From Chitinophagaceae bacterium (lineage in GTDB: Bacteria; Bacteroidota; Bacteroidia; Chitinophagales; Chitinophagaceae), in NCBI GenBank assembly GCA_017307755.1, contig JAFKGQ010000015.1:1-64000 (forward strand): a stretch of DNA of 64,000 bases, given 5' to 3'. Position numbers and translations under genes: made by a program. The number at the start of each line of letters is the position of its first letter. The stretch's first letter is position 1. The notes beneath the pieces were generated by a model, which ran no database searches, was not told the origin of the DNA, and was given only the letters and a program-made list of their open reading frames with translations. Of the stretch, positions 35,690 to 45,490 are shown piece by piece.

Positions 35690-38600
35690 ATGAGACGATT
35701 ATTGCTATGTGTATTCTCGTTACTTAGTCTCTCTCTTTTTGCCCAGCAAACCATCACCGGGGTAGTCCGGGGAGGCGGTGGTCCCGTTCAGGGGGCGACT
35801 GTTACGGTAAAGGGCAGCAAAACAGCTACACAAACAGATAAAGATGGTCATTTTTCCATCAGCGTTCACCCGGGGGGAAAGCTGGTGATCTCTTATGTCG
35901 GGTTTTCTGCCAAGGAGATGGCGGTGGCAGCGGGGCAGACCAGCATCGATGTGGAACTGGAGCCTCTGAATACAAGCCTGGGGGATGTGGTTGTCGTGGG
36001 GTACGGCACCGTCAAAAAAGCTGATCTGATCAGTTCCGTAGGTTCCATCTCCGGAAAAGAATTGACCACCTTTAAAGATCCTAATGCCGCGAATTCCCTT
36101 CAGGGAGAAGTGCCGGGCGTCCGGGTGCTCGCCGGTTCAAATGGTCCGGGTGCGCAGCCTAATATTTATATCAGGGGCGTATATACCATTCAAGGGACCA
36201 GTCAGCCTCTTTTGATCGTTGATGGAGTGCCTATCCAGAGCGGATATTTTAATTCAATAAATCCGAACGACATTGAAAGGATGGACGTGCTTAAAGATGC
36301 ATCTGCCGCAGCCATCTACGGTGCACAAGCTGCCAGCGGCGTAATTGTGATCACCACAAAAAAAGGCAAGGCCGGTCAAAGTAATTTGACGGTGACTGCC
36401 AATTATCAATCCCAGACGGTGAAAAAACCTTTTACAATGGCGGGCTCCACGGAGTGGTTGAAAATCCAGCGGCTTTCCAATCCAAGTTTTTCAATTACCG
36501 AAACACCCATTAATCAATATGATACAACCAAGTCGACGGATTGGTGGAATTCCGTGATCAATTCTCATAGCCCTACTTCGAATATCGGGCTTAGCTATAC
36601 AGGGGGATCCGAGAAATCGCAGTATGCCATGAGCTTGTCCTATACTGATGCGCATGCCAACACCAAGGTAGGCGATTGGAAAAGGATCACCGCCAGGTTC
36701 ACCGGTGATTTTAAGATCAATGACTGGCTAAAGTTTGGAGGCTCGATTGCGCCGAGGTATGAAACATGGATCAATACGCCCGTTGACTTTTTGGGGCTGC
36801 TGGGTACGGACCCTATAACAAGCCCATTTATCAATACGAATCTGCAGCATATCCCGGCTTCGGCAAACCCTTCGTTGTACGATGCGCAATGGAGCGCCTA
36901 TGGGACACCTTATGGAGGTCCGGGAAATGGAACGCCTCCCCCCAATTATGTGTTTAGCATGAACCAGGCCACTTTGAGGCCCAATCAGCTGTATGGGATC
37001 CAGTCCAGTGCATTTTTGGAAATTCAACCCATTAAAAACCTGACTTTCCGTACCACAGTGGGGGCCAATGTGGATAATAATACGAGTAATTTCTTTATAC
37101 CAAGATATTATCTGAACCCGAATAATTATAGTTCGCTGACCAAGGCCGGGACAGGGTTTGACACAAAATACAACTGGGTGCTGAGCAATGTGCTGACCTA
37201 TAAATTCGATGTGGCGGAAAAGCATCATATTACAGCGCTTGTCGGCCAGGAAGCTGCGGAACAAAAGGAATATTATGGCAGTGGTCAGAAAGTTTCTGCT
37301 GATAGTTCCAATGGCAACAATCTCCTGTTCGCCTATGCCGACTATCTCAATATGGACCTGACAAATCCTGCTGTTCTGGCTGCTTTTGGACTTGATCCTG
37401 ATGGGAATCCCAGTCCTACCGGCGGTATCAAAAATGATTATTGGGTAAAAAGATCAGCTTATTTTGGTCGTCTGGAATACAATTATGATGGCAAATATTA
37501 TTTAACGGCCAACGGGCGCAGAGATGGCAACTCGAAATTCCCGCTGAACAACCAATATGCATTTTTCCCGTCTGTTTCGGTCGGATGGCGTCTGTCTGCC
37601 GAAGATTTTATGAAAAGTTTTGGCTGGCTGAACAACCTTATGCTAAAAGCAAGATGGGGCAAAAGAGGAAATGCCGATGCGATCACCCGAAAGACCTGGT
37701 ACAGCCTGGTAAACACGGGCGCTACTTATCCATTTGCAGGTCAGATGGCCTATGGCACCGTACCCACACAGATAGGAAACCCCAACCTGAAATGGGAGAC
37801 TGATATGGATCGTGGATTGGGGCTGGACGGAACTCTTTTTAACAACAAGCTCAATTTCGAATTTGAATACTTTGACAATAAGTCCAGTGGCGCGATCCTG
37901 ACGCTGCCCTCTATTCCTTTAAGCGCGGGACAGCCCAATTTGCCAACAGCCAATGTGGCCAGTATCGGGAACAAAGGCTGGGAATTTTCAACCAGCTATA
38001 TTATTACCATGCCTCAGGGGTTGAGGATCATCCCCCGGATCTCTTTGAGTCATGTAAAATCCACTTATCTGAGTTTGGGTTCCGTGGAAGGTCTGGATGT
38101 GGGTGCTCAGGATAATTACAGGGAAGAGGAGCGATTCGGGATGTCCTTTACAAGAATGTATACCAAGGGTGTCGTAGGTGCTTTTTACGGCTATAAGGTA
38201 GCCGGCATATTCCAGTCACAGGCGGAGATCAATGACTATAAGGATAAGAATGGCAATATGATCCAGCCTTTGGCCAAGCCGGGGGATTTTAAATACGTGG
38301 ATGTAAATGGAGACGGTACTATCAATACGGCGGGCGACAGGACCTATCTGGGCAGCCCTTATCCGAATTTAAATATGGATTTTTCGATCAAGGCCGATTA
38401 CAAGGGATTTGATCTTCTTGCGGAATTGTATGGTTCGTATGGGCAAAAAGTGGCCAATACCACCAAGCGTTATTTGATCACCGGCGACCGTGCCTCGAAT
38501 GTTGTTGCCGGGAGTTATGACAAGGTTTGGAGGGTCGACAATCCCCATGCAGTAAACCCCAATCCTGCCACTGGGAACAACTATAACTTCTCCAGCTGGT

Positions 38601-38845
38601 ATGTCGAATCAGGGAGCTTTACCAGGATCCGGAATATTCAGTTAGGATATACCTTCCCCTTCCTGAAAGTGAATGGTATCAAGAGCGTTCGCATCTATGT
38701 GGGGGCGCAGAACCTGGCCACATTTACAAAATACAAAGGGTTTAATCCTGAAGTGCAATCCGATAGCCAGCAGTATCAGGGTGTCGACAGAGGGCAATAC
38801 CCGGTGCCCAAATCATTTAATGCCGGGTTAAGCCTGGGATTATAA
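35690..38845 (+). CDS. SusC/RagA-family TonB-linked outer-membrane transporter
   Basis: About 1051 residues. A signal peptide (MRRLLLCVFSLLSLSLFAQQ) precedes a carboxypeptidase-like domain (QTITGVVRGGGGPVQGATV) and a TonB-box region (GDVVVVGYGTV). The plug domain has the SusC signature (NPNDIERMDVLKDASAAAIYG), followed by a 22-strand barrel ending in LSLGL. It imports oligosaccharides across the outer membrane, powered by TonB, with the SusD-like lid encoded directly after it (TAATG overlap). The ATG at 35690 is preferred over a TTG at 35681. Confidence 0.95.
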   Translation: MRRLLLCVFSLLSLSLFAQQTITGVVRGGGGPVQGATVTVKGSKTATQTDKDGHFSISVHPGGKLVISYVGFSAKEMAVAAGQTSIDVELEPLNTSLGDVVVVGYGTVKKADLISSVGSISGKELTTFKDPNAANSLQGEVPGVRVLAGSNGPGAQPNIYIRGVYTIQGTSQPLLIVDGVPIQSGYFNSINPNDIERMDVLKDASAAAIYGAQAASGVIVITTKKGKAGQSNLTVTANYQSQTVKKPFTMAGSTEWLKIQRLSNPSFSITETPINQYDTTKSTDWWNSVINSHSPTSNIGLSYTGGSEKSQYAMSLSYTDAHANTKVGDWKRITARFTGDFKINDWLKFGGSIAPRYETWINTPVDFLGLLGTDPITSPFINTNLQHIPASANPSLYDAQWSAYGTPYGGPGNGTPPPNYVFSMNQATLRPNQLYGIQSSAFLEIQPIKNLTFRTTVGANVDNNTSNFFIPRYYLNPNNYSSLTKAGTGFDTKYNWVLSNVLTYKFDVAEKHHITALVGQEAAEQKEYYGSGQKVSADSSNGNNLLFAYADYLNMDLTNPAVLAAFGLDPDGNPSPTGGIKNDYWVKRSAYFGRLEYNYDGKYYLTANGRRDGNSKFPLNNQYAFFPSVSVGWRLSAEDFMKSFGWLNNLMLKARWGKRGNADAITRKTWYSLVNTGATYPFAGQMAYGTVPTQIGNPNLKWETDMDRGLGLDGTLFNNKLNFEFEYFDNKSSGAILTLPSIPLSAGQPNLPTANVASIGNKGWEFSTSYIITMPQGLRIIPRISLSHVKSTYLSLGSVEGLDVGAQDNYREEERFGMSFTRMYTKGVVGAFYGYKVAGIFQSQAEINDYKDKNGNMIQPLAKPGDFKYVDVNGDGTINTAGDRTYLGSPYPNLNMDFSIKADYKGFDLLAELYGSYGQKVANTTKRYLITGDRASNVVAGSYDKVWRVDNPHAVNPNPATGNNYNFSSWYVESGSFTRIRNIQLGYTFPFLKVNGIKSVRIYVGAQNLATFTKYKGFNPEVQSDSQQYQGVDRGQYPVPKSFNAGLSLGL

Positions 38846-40464
38846 TGCTCACATCTAAAATTGTAAAGATGAAAAATATTAAGATCATATTACTTTGTTT
38901 TTTTTCCGGCGCCTTTATTCTCTCTTCCTGTAAGAAGAGTTTTACGGATATTCCTTATTACGGGCTGCAAACTGTAGAAAACACCGGTGTATTTAAAACA
39001 CCCGCGGGTTGTATCAACTATGTGACGGGCTGTTATTCGGCTATCAACCAAAATGACTGGTGGCAGACAATGTGGTACAGGCTCAATTTCGAAACAGCCA
39101 CGGACAATGGATGGCTGGGAAATCTTGGCGGCTTTAGCAATGCCGCGTCCTACCGGGCTATCGGCAGTCTGGAAAGTATCACACCCACGGCCGGGGACGT
39201 CGTCAACCTTTATCAATTCAATTATATCGGGATCGGTCAGTGCAATTTTGGGATCGCCAATATGGCGAATGCGTCAATAGATGCCCAATTGAAAACCCGG
39301 TTACTGGCCGAAATGAGGTTTTTGAGAGGGTTCTTTTATATGGACCTGGCAAAGAACTTTGGAGGGGTGCCGCTTTATACGGAAAACACAAAACAAAGCG
39401 AGATCCCGCTGGCAAGAGCTACGATCGATCAGGTGTGGGCGTTTATCAATGCCGACTTCGAATTTGCGGCAGCCAATCTCCCTCAACGTAAAGATTATAC
39501 AGCTGCCCAGGATAAGTCAAGGGCAAGCAAGGGGGCGGCCCTGGCCTATCTGGCCTATGCAAATTTATGGTCCGGCCATTACGATTCTTCCGTCCTGGCT
39601 GCAAGTCAGCTGATAGGGTTACATGAATACCAGCTTGAACCTAATTATGGGGATATTTTTAAAGCCGCTTATTACAATGGGCAGGAGTCGATGTTTGAGA
39701 TCGGCTCTAACAATCTCATCGGGAACGTGAATTCGGTGGTTGCCGGAAGCGGCGCCGATGGCGGCTGGGGTTGGCACGTGCCAAGCAGCAACCTGGAAGA
39801 TGCCTTTTTAAATGAGAATGATAGTATCCGAAGGGTTAATACCATTATAAAAAATGGACAGCCCGTTGCAGGAGATCCGCAAGTATCCAGTTGGGATGGC
39901 CGTCCCAGTGGAAACACTTCGGCCAGGAACTGGAGAAAATACTATATCCCCCTGGCGGAACGGAGCCCTGCGAACCAAGGCTATAACAACCGCTGGCAAC
40001 CCAAGCCTTATATCTTTATGCGATTGGCGAACCTGATGCTTATCTATGCCGAAGCTGCTGCCCGGAGCGGAGATGCGACGACGGCCACCTCTATGCTCAA
40101 CCAGGTGAGAGCCCGGGTAAATCTGACGCCAAAGAATGGATTGACCGGCGATGCATTGATCAATGCTATCATCCTGGAGAAAAGACTGGAGCTTGCCGGG
40201 GAGTATGCGGATGTGAGATGGGATGACCTGCATAGGGTGAAGGTAAACGGCACTACGCTGATGTCTTCCATGTTCGGCCCCAATGGTACTTACGTGCAAT
40301 GGCTGCAGACAAATACAGACCCGTATGACAGTAGGACCAATATCGCTGAAGTGACCGCCAATAAAGGGAAGTTATATAAGCCGGGGACCAATGATCTCTT
40401 TCCTATTCCACAGACGGAAATTCAGGCAGCGGGCGGAGTCATCAAACAAAACCCGGGTTACTAA
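38845..40464 (+). CDS. SusD/RagB-family nutrient-binding lipoprotein
   Basis: 539 residues. A lipoprotein signal ends in FILSSCKK, placing the acylated Cys after the SusD-type export motif. TPR-like helices and SusD hallmarks follow (EMRFLRGFFYMDLAKNFGGVPL; YADVRWDDLHR). The protein ends with FPIPQTEIQAAGGVIKQNPGY, as in nearly all family members. It caps the SusC barrel and binds glycan at the cell surface. The start codon overlaps the susC stop; an in-frame ATG at 38869 would give a more compact signal peptide. Confidence 0.94.
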   Translation: MLTSKIVKMKNIKIILLCFFSGAFILSSCKKSFTDIPYYGLQTVENTGVFKTPAGCINYVTGCYSAINQNDWWQTMWYRLNFETATDNGWLGNLGGFSNAASYRAIGSLESITPTAGDVVNLYQFNYIGIGQCNFGIANMANASIDAQLKTRLLAEMRFLRGFFYMDLAKNFGGVPLYTENTKQSEIPLARATIDQVWAFINADFEFAAANLPQRKDYTAAQDKSRASKGAALAYLAYANLWSGHYDSSVLAASQLIGLHEYQLEPNYGDIFKAAYYNGQESMFEIGSNNLIGNVNSVVAGSGADGGWGWHVPSSNLEDAFLNENDSIRRVNTIIKNGQPVAGDPQVSSWDGRPSGNTSARNWRKYYIPLAERSPANQGYNNRWQPKPYIFMRLANLMLIYAEAAARSGDATTATSMLNQVRARVNLTPKNGLTGDALINAIILEKRLELAGEYADVRWDDLHRVKVNGTTLMSSMFGPNGTYVQWLQTNTDPYDSRTNIAEVTANKGKLYKPGTNDLFPIPQTEIQAAGGVIKQNPGY

Positions 40465-40485
40465 CCGAGTACTCAATAAAACTGA

Positions 40486-42126
40486 ATGAACAGGCATCGA
40501 CAGTCTATGGTACATATTCTTTTTGTAATACTCTCTTTGGCATTTAGCTGTAAGAAAGGCCCTTCCTCTTTTCCCCCGACAGACGCGTGTATTGTCAATG
40601 GCATCGACACCTGTCAGAAAAAGGCGGTACTGCAAGTGAACCTGAAGGGTACGCATCAAACCATTCACAGCTTTGGCGCGTCCGATGCGTGGTCGTCGAA
40701 GTTTGTGGGTAGCTGGGCCGATCTCTCCAAGAAAAATCAAATAGCGGACCTCCTTTTTAGCATGGATGCGGATGTATCAGGCAATCCAAAGGGTATTGGA
40801 TTGTCTTTATGGCGATTTAACATCGGCGCCGGAAGTTATGAGCAGGGAGATGCCAGCGGCATAGCGGATGAGTACAGAAGGGAGGAGTGTTTTCAGAATC
40901 CGGACGGCACCTATAACTGGAATAAGCAACAAGGTCAGCAATGGTTCATGAATGCCGCCAAACAAAGAGGCGTAAAGTACTTGTTAGGTTTTGCCGCCTC
41001 TCCCCCTGTTTATATGACCAGTAATGGCAAGGCCTATGGCACGGGAACTCCCCAATTCAGTCTGAGTCCATCGAAGTTCCAGGACTATGCGGATTTTCTT
41101 GTCCAGGTGTGTAAACATTTTCAAGGGACCAACACGCCTTTGGATTATATAAGCCCGGTCAATGAACCTCAATGGAATTGGGGGAGCTCCAATAACCAGG
41201 AGGGGACAGCCGCTTCCAATACGGATATCGCGGACCTGGTGAAGGTGCTCGGTCCCGGCCTGAAGACAAATGGAGTAAACACCCGTGTCGTAGTTGGCGA
41301 AGCCGGACAGGTGACTTTTCTGAACAGCGCTACCCCGGACAACCGGGGCGATCAGATAAACCAATGGTTTAAATCTTCCAGTTCGGATTATATCGGCGGG
41401 GTGTCGAATGTCGACAATACCATTTCTTATCACAGCTATTTCACTACCTGTCCGGAAAGCAAGCTTGTACAAGACCGTCAGGCGGCGAATACCAGCGCGG
41501 CGAATACAAATTCAGCCCTTACATTGTGGATGACGGAGTTTGGGGTCCTGGGTGATATCTGCGGGTCCCTTAACGGCTCTCCAAGAAATACCAATATCGA
41601 TTATGGTCTTTATGTGGCAAAAGTGATACATAACGATCTGGCTATTGCGGGTGCATCATCCTGGCAATGGTGGCTGGGTATCAATCCTTATAATTACAGT
41701 GACGGACTCGTGTACATCAATACCCCATCGGGCGCCATGGATCCCAAAATGTCAAAGACCGATGGTTTGGTGTCCGACTCCAAACAACTGTGGTGTCTGG
41801 GTAATTATTCAAGATTTGTAAGGCCGGGAATGGTAAGAGTAGACGCTGCTTTGGGGAGTCAGACGGATCCGACATATGCAGCAAGCAACATCATGGTATC
41901 GGCTTATGTGGATGCTGTTGGTAAAACACTGGTGATAGTCATTGTGAATACACAGTCAAATGCCTCTGTCATATCTTTTGGGGGGGCTGCAAGTCTTACC
42001 GGTAGTAATTTTACGGCTTATGTTACCAGCGGTACCAAGAATTTGCAGAAATCTACCATGGCAACCGACAATATCCAGCTGGAGCCGCGGAGTGTTACTA
42101 CATTGGTGGCAAATTATCATCAATGA
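40486..42126 (+). CDS. GH30-family glycoside hydrolase (endo-galactanase- or xylanase-like)
   Basis: 546 residues. A lipoprotein-type signal ends in LAFSCKK. The (beta/alpha)8 barrel contains HSFGASDAWS, the acid/base Glu in PVNEPQWNW (E227) and the nucleophile in WMTEFG (E351). A C-terminal beta-sandwich follows. The overall pattern resembles GH30 enzymes acting on beta-1,6-galactan or xylan. With a GH35 enzyme in the same locus, a galactan side chain is the better guess. It starts 21 bp after susD and overlaps the next gene by 4 bp, so it is part of the susCD operon and probably surface-exposed. Confidence 0.85.
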   Translation: MNRHRQSMVHILFVILSLAFSCKKGPSSFPPTDACIVNGIDTCQKKAVLQVNLKGTHQTIHSFGASDAWSSKFVGSWADLSKKNQIADLLFSMDADVSGNPKGIGLSLWRFNIGAGSYEQGDASGIADEYRREECFQNPDGTYNWNKQQGQQWFMNAAKQRGVKYLLGFAASPPVYMTSNGKAYGTGTPQFSLSPSKFQDYADFLVQVCKHFQGTNTPLDYISPVNEPQWNWGSSNNQEGTAASNTDIADLVKVLGPGLKTNGVNTRVVVGEAGQVTFLNSATPDNRGDQINQWFKSSSSDYIGGVSNVDNTISYHSYFTTCPESKLVQDRQAANTSAANTNSALTLWMTEFGVLGDICGSLNGSPRNTNIDYGLYVAKVIHNDLAIAGASSWQWWLGINPYNYSDGLVYINTPSGAMDPKMSKTDGLVSDSKQLWCLGNYSRFVRPGMVRVDAALGSQTDPTYAASNIMVSAYVDAVGKTLVIVIVNTQSNASVISFGGAASLTGSNFTAYVTSGTKNLQKSTMATDNIQLEPRSVTTLVANYHQ

Positions 42127-45100
42127 TCGCCGTCAAAGGAAATATAAGCAAATTATTTCTTTCATGGCTGCTGCTGTGTCAAATCCTTTTTCTATCATGC
42201 AAAGAGCATAATAAACCGAGCACACTTTTTAGCAAACTGGACGCCGGAACTTCCGGCGTCCAGTTTAACAACACCATCACGGAAAATGACTCTGTCAACC
42301 TGATCTTTGACGAATATGCGTATATGGGCAGCGGGGTCGCGGTAGGAGATTTTAACAACGATGGTTTACCGGATCTTTTTTTTGGAGCGTCCCAAGTCAG
42401 TTGCCGGCTGTACCTGAACCTGGGGAACCTTCATTTCCGGGATATTACAAAAACCGCGGGTCTGGAAACGACCAGCTGGTGCACGGGCGTCAGCGTAGTG
42501 GATATCAACAATGATGGGTATGCTGATATTTATGTTTGCGTATCGGGTAACGTACCTGGTATTAAAAGAAAGAACCTGCTCTTTATTAATAACCACGATC
42601 TTACTTTTACCGAAAGCGCTGCTGAATACGGGCTGGCCGACACGGGTTATTCCACACAGGCGGCGTTCTTCGATTTTGACAAAGACGGGCGACTGGATAT
42701 GTATCTTGTTCATCATGAGCTGCACCCTACGGTTTCGCAAAACGATATTGTCAAGCCTGATAATAGCGGACATTCCATAAGGTCGGATAAATTGTATAAG
42801 AACATGGGGATCCTCCCGGGTACGAACCATCCCTATTTTAAAGACGTTTCACTATCTGCCGGCATCAAGGATGACGGATATGGGCTTGGGGTAGTTGTAA
42901 GCGACTTTAATGGAGACGGATGGCCGGATATTTATGTTACCGATGATTATTTGAGCAATGACCTTTTGTGGATGAATAACAGAAATGGAACATTCACCAA
43001 TATCATTGCCGAATCACTAGGACATCAAAGCTATAGCAGCATGGGAGTGGACGCGGCGGATATCAACAATGACGGACTGCCGGATATCGCCACTTTGGAT
43101 ATGATGCCGGAGGAAAATTACCGGAAGAAGATGATGTTCTCCTTTATGAGCTACGGCCGATATGAAACCGAAAGACGGGCGGGATACCAGCCGGAGTTTA
43201 TGAGGAATATGCTGCAGCTAAATCGAGGGGTGCGTAAAAAAGCCGATACGGCCATGCCTTACTTTAGCGAGATCGGTCAGCTTGCGGGGATCAGTGAAAC
43301 AGATTGGAGCTGGAGCGTATTATTGGCTGATCTTGACAATGACGGCAACAAGGACATAAGTATTACCAATGGAATGGGGCGGGACCTGATCAATTCGGAT
43401 TTTATCAGTTTCCGGTCCGATAACTATGGAATGAGTGACAAGCAGGAAAGAGCGCGATTACTGAGAAAGCAACTGGATAAAATAGGGAGTGTAGCCCTGC
43501 GTAAATATTATTTCCACAACAATGGCAATTGCACTTTTTCCAACCAGTCCCAGCTCTCCGGGATCGATGAAACCGCGATCTCCAATGGAGCAGCCTATGT
43601 GGACCTGGATAATGACGGTGATCTGGATCTTGTGGTCAATAATATCAACCAGGAAGCATCCATATATATAAATAGCAGCGGCGGGCATTTTATAAATTTT
43701 GTGTTGCAGGGAGACAGCCTGAACAGGAATGGATTTGGCGCGAAGATCATGCTCTGGCAGAACGGGCGTATACAGTCTTTGGAGCAATATCCTGTCAGAG
43801 GATACGCCTCATCCATGGATACGAGACTACACTTCGGGCTTGGTAATAACAGCCGTCCTGACAGCGTGGTCGTCACCTGGCCGAACGGGAAACGGCAGCA
43901 TTTGATGGGGCCGGCGAGGGATACGACCCTGGTGCTCAATGAAGGTGAGGCTGTTTTGGATGGAGGTTCGGGAGGCCAGTCTTTGCTGGAGTTGTATCCC
44001 GATGTTACGGATGAACTTAATGTTTATTTTAAGCACGAGGAAAATTTTTTTAATGATTTTTCCTTTAACCCCCTGCTCCCGCAGAAGTACTCACAGCTTG
44101 GGCCCTTTATAAGCACCGGTGATATAAATGGCGATGGTCTTACCGATTTTTTTATCGGAGGCGCTTTCAAACAGCCGGGTGTGGTCTGTTTGCAACAAAA
44201 GAATGGATCTTTTTTTTGCAAAGCATTGGTGAACGGTCCGAAATATGAAGAGGATATGCAGAGCGTATTGGTAGATGTCGATGGAGATCATGACCTTGAT
44301 CTGATCGTTACAGGCGGGAGTCCAGAATTCGAAAAAGGCTCGCCATTCCATACACCCCGGCTTTATCTCAACGATGGCAAGGGTGACTTTGCCTGGAGCA
44401 GAGCAGCCTTTCCGTCATCCGTCAATACTATTGCGCAAAGCATCAGTGTTACAGGCGGCGGGCGAGAGCCTTTGCGTGTGTTTATCGGGGGGCGGGTATC
44501 GCTGGATTATCCTTATTCGCCTCAAAGTTTTTTGCTGGAGTATCGAAATGGCGTATTTGTGGATATAACCCGGGAGGTGTGTCCTGCTTTATCCGAAGCG
44601 GGAATGGTATGTGCGTCCGTTTGGGCAGATGTTGACGGTGATGGGCAAAAGGAGCTGATCATTGCCGGGGATTGGATGCCGATACGTGTTTTCAAAGCGG
44701 ACCAGGGAAAGTTTAAAGAAGTGACGGGTTCGATGGGGTTGGAAAATGATCACGGTATGTGGAAAAGCCTTGCAGCGGTGGATGTAGATGGCGATGGGGA
44801 CCTGGATCTCATAGCCGGCAACCTGGGGGGTAACAACCCGTATCATGTTTCGAGCGAAACGCCGATGAAGTTGTTTGCAAAAGACTTTGAAGGAAATGGG
44901 CGGATCGATCCTGTTCTCTGCTATTATATACCCGATGGATCAGGGAAGAAGACATTACAGGCGGGCATGAACCTAAGTCAGATCACCCGACAAATGCCTT
45001 CTTTAAAAAAGCGATTCCTGAAAAATGCAGATTTCGCATCGGCGGATCTTACCACCCTTTTCCCCGACGATGTTTTAAAAGACGCCCTCAGGCTTTATTG

Positions 45101-45476
45101 TAATGAATTGCATACCTGTTGGTTTGAGAACCTTGGGAATGGGGCATACAGGAAGCATATTTTGCCAGTGGAAGCGCAGTTTGCGCCAGTGAATGCCATA
45201 CTGGCCCATGATCTCGATGGAGACGGCAAATTGGATCTGCTGCTGGCCGGTAATGAGTACCAGGCGGAAGTGATGAATGGCCGCTATGATGCCTCCTACG
45301 GCTTATTTTTAAAGGGAAAAGGCGATGGAAATTTCCTTCCTGCTGCTCATATTGATGCCGGGCCTTTTATAAAGGGTGATGTGAAAGACCTGAAATTGAT
45401 AAAGAACGGCAATGGCGATGATTTGATCCTGGCGGGGATAAATAATGAAAGACTGCGGATTTTCGGGCATAGATAA
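42123..45476 (+). CDS. FG-GAP/VCBS-repeat lipoprotein with ASPIC/UnbV domain (CRTAC1-like)
   Basis: 1117 residues. A lipoprotein signal (CQILFLSCKEH) is followed by many FG-GAP repeats with calcium-binding patterns such as DFNNDGLPD, DINNDGYAD and DLDNDGDLD. A central ASPIC/UnbV block (GFGAKIMLWQNGR...VVVTWPNGKRQ, about residues 538-590) precedes a second set of repeats. These form beta-propellers used in binding. In Bacteroidota such proteins often sit in polysaccharide loci next to SusD, and surface glycan binding is likely but not shown. The start overlaps the GH30 stop (ATGA). A long palindrome lies in the early coding part. Confidence 0.9.
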   Translation: MIAVKGNISKLFLSWLLLCQILFLSCKEHNKPSTLFSKLDAGTSGVQFNNTITENDSVNLIFDEYAYMGSGVAVGDFNNDGLPDLFFGASQVSCRLYLNLGNLHFRDITKTAGLETTSWCTGVSVVDINNDGYADIYVCVSGNVPGIKRKNLLFINNHDLTFTESAAEYGLADTGYSTQAAFFDFDKDGRLDMYLVHHELHPTVSQNDIVKPDNSGHSIRSDKLYKNMGILPGTNHPYFKDVSLSAGIKDDGYGLGVVVSDFNGDGWPDIYVTDDYLSNDLLWMNNRNGTFTNIIAESLGHQSYSSMGVDAADINNDGLPDIATLDMMPEENYRKKMMFSFMSYGRYETERRAGYQPEFMRNMLQLNRGVRKKADTAMPYFSEIGQLAGISETDWSWSVLLADLDNDGNKDISITNGMGRDLINSDFISFRSDNYGMSDKQERARLLRKQLDKIGSVALRKYYFHNNGNCTFSNQSQLSGIDETAISNGAAYVDLDNDGDLDLVVNNINQEASIYINSSGGHFINFVLQGDSLNRNGFGAKIMLWQNGRIQSLEQYPVRGYASSMDTRLHFGLGNNSRPDSVVVTWPNGKRQHLMGPARDTTLVLNEGEAVLDGGSGGQSLLELYPDVTDELNVYFKHEENFFNDFSFNPLLPQKYSQLGPFISTGDINGDGLTDFFIGGAFKQPGVVCLQQKNGSFFCKALVNGPKYEEDMQSVLVDVDGDHDLDLIVTGGSPEFEKGSPFHTPRLYLNDGKGDFAWSRAAFPSSVNTIAQSISVTGGGREPLRVFIGGRVSLDYPYSPQSFLLEYRNGVFVDITREVCPALSEAGMVCASVWADVDGDGQKELIIAGDWMPIRVFKADQGKFKEVTGSMGLENDHGMWKSLAAVDVDGDGDLDLIAGNLGGNNPYHVSSETPMKLFAKDFEGNGRIDPVLCYYIPDGSGKKTLQAGMNLSQITRQMPSLKKRFLKNADFASADLTTLFPDDVLKDALRLYCNELHTCWFENLGNGAYRKHILPVEAQFAPVNAILAHDLDGDGKLDLLLAGNEYQAEVMNGRYDASYGLFLKGKGDGNFLPAAHIDAGPFIKGDVKDLKLIKNGNGDDLILAGINNERLRIFGHR
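42234..42266. repeat. 33-nt perfect palindrome inside a coding sequence
   Basis: Bases 42234-42249 are the exact reverse complement of 42251-42266, with a single C at 42250 between them. The repeat encodes residues 38-48 of the FG-GAP lipoprotein (K-L-D-A-G-T-S-G-V-Q-F) just after its signal peptide. In mRNA it could form a very stable hairpin about 110 nt after the start codon. It does not look like a mobile-element end, since no partner copy was noticed. Confidence 0.9.
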
Positions 45477-45490
45477 ATATCGGACGAAGT

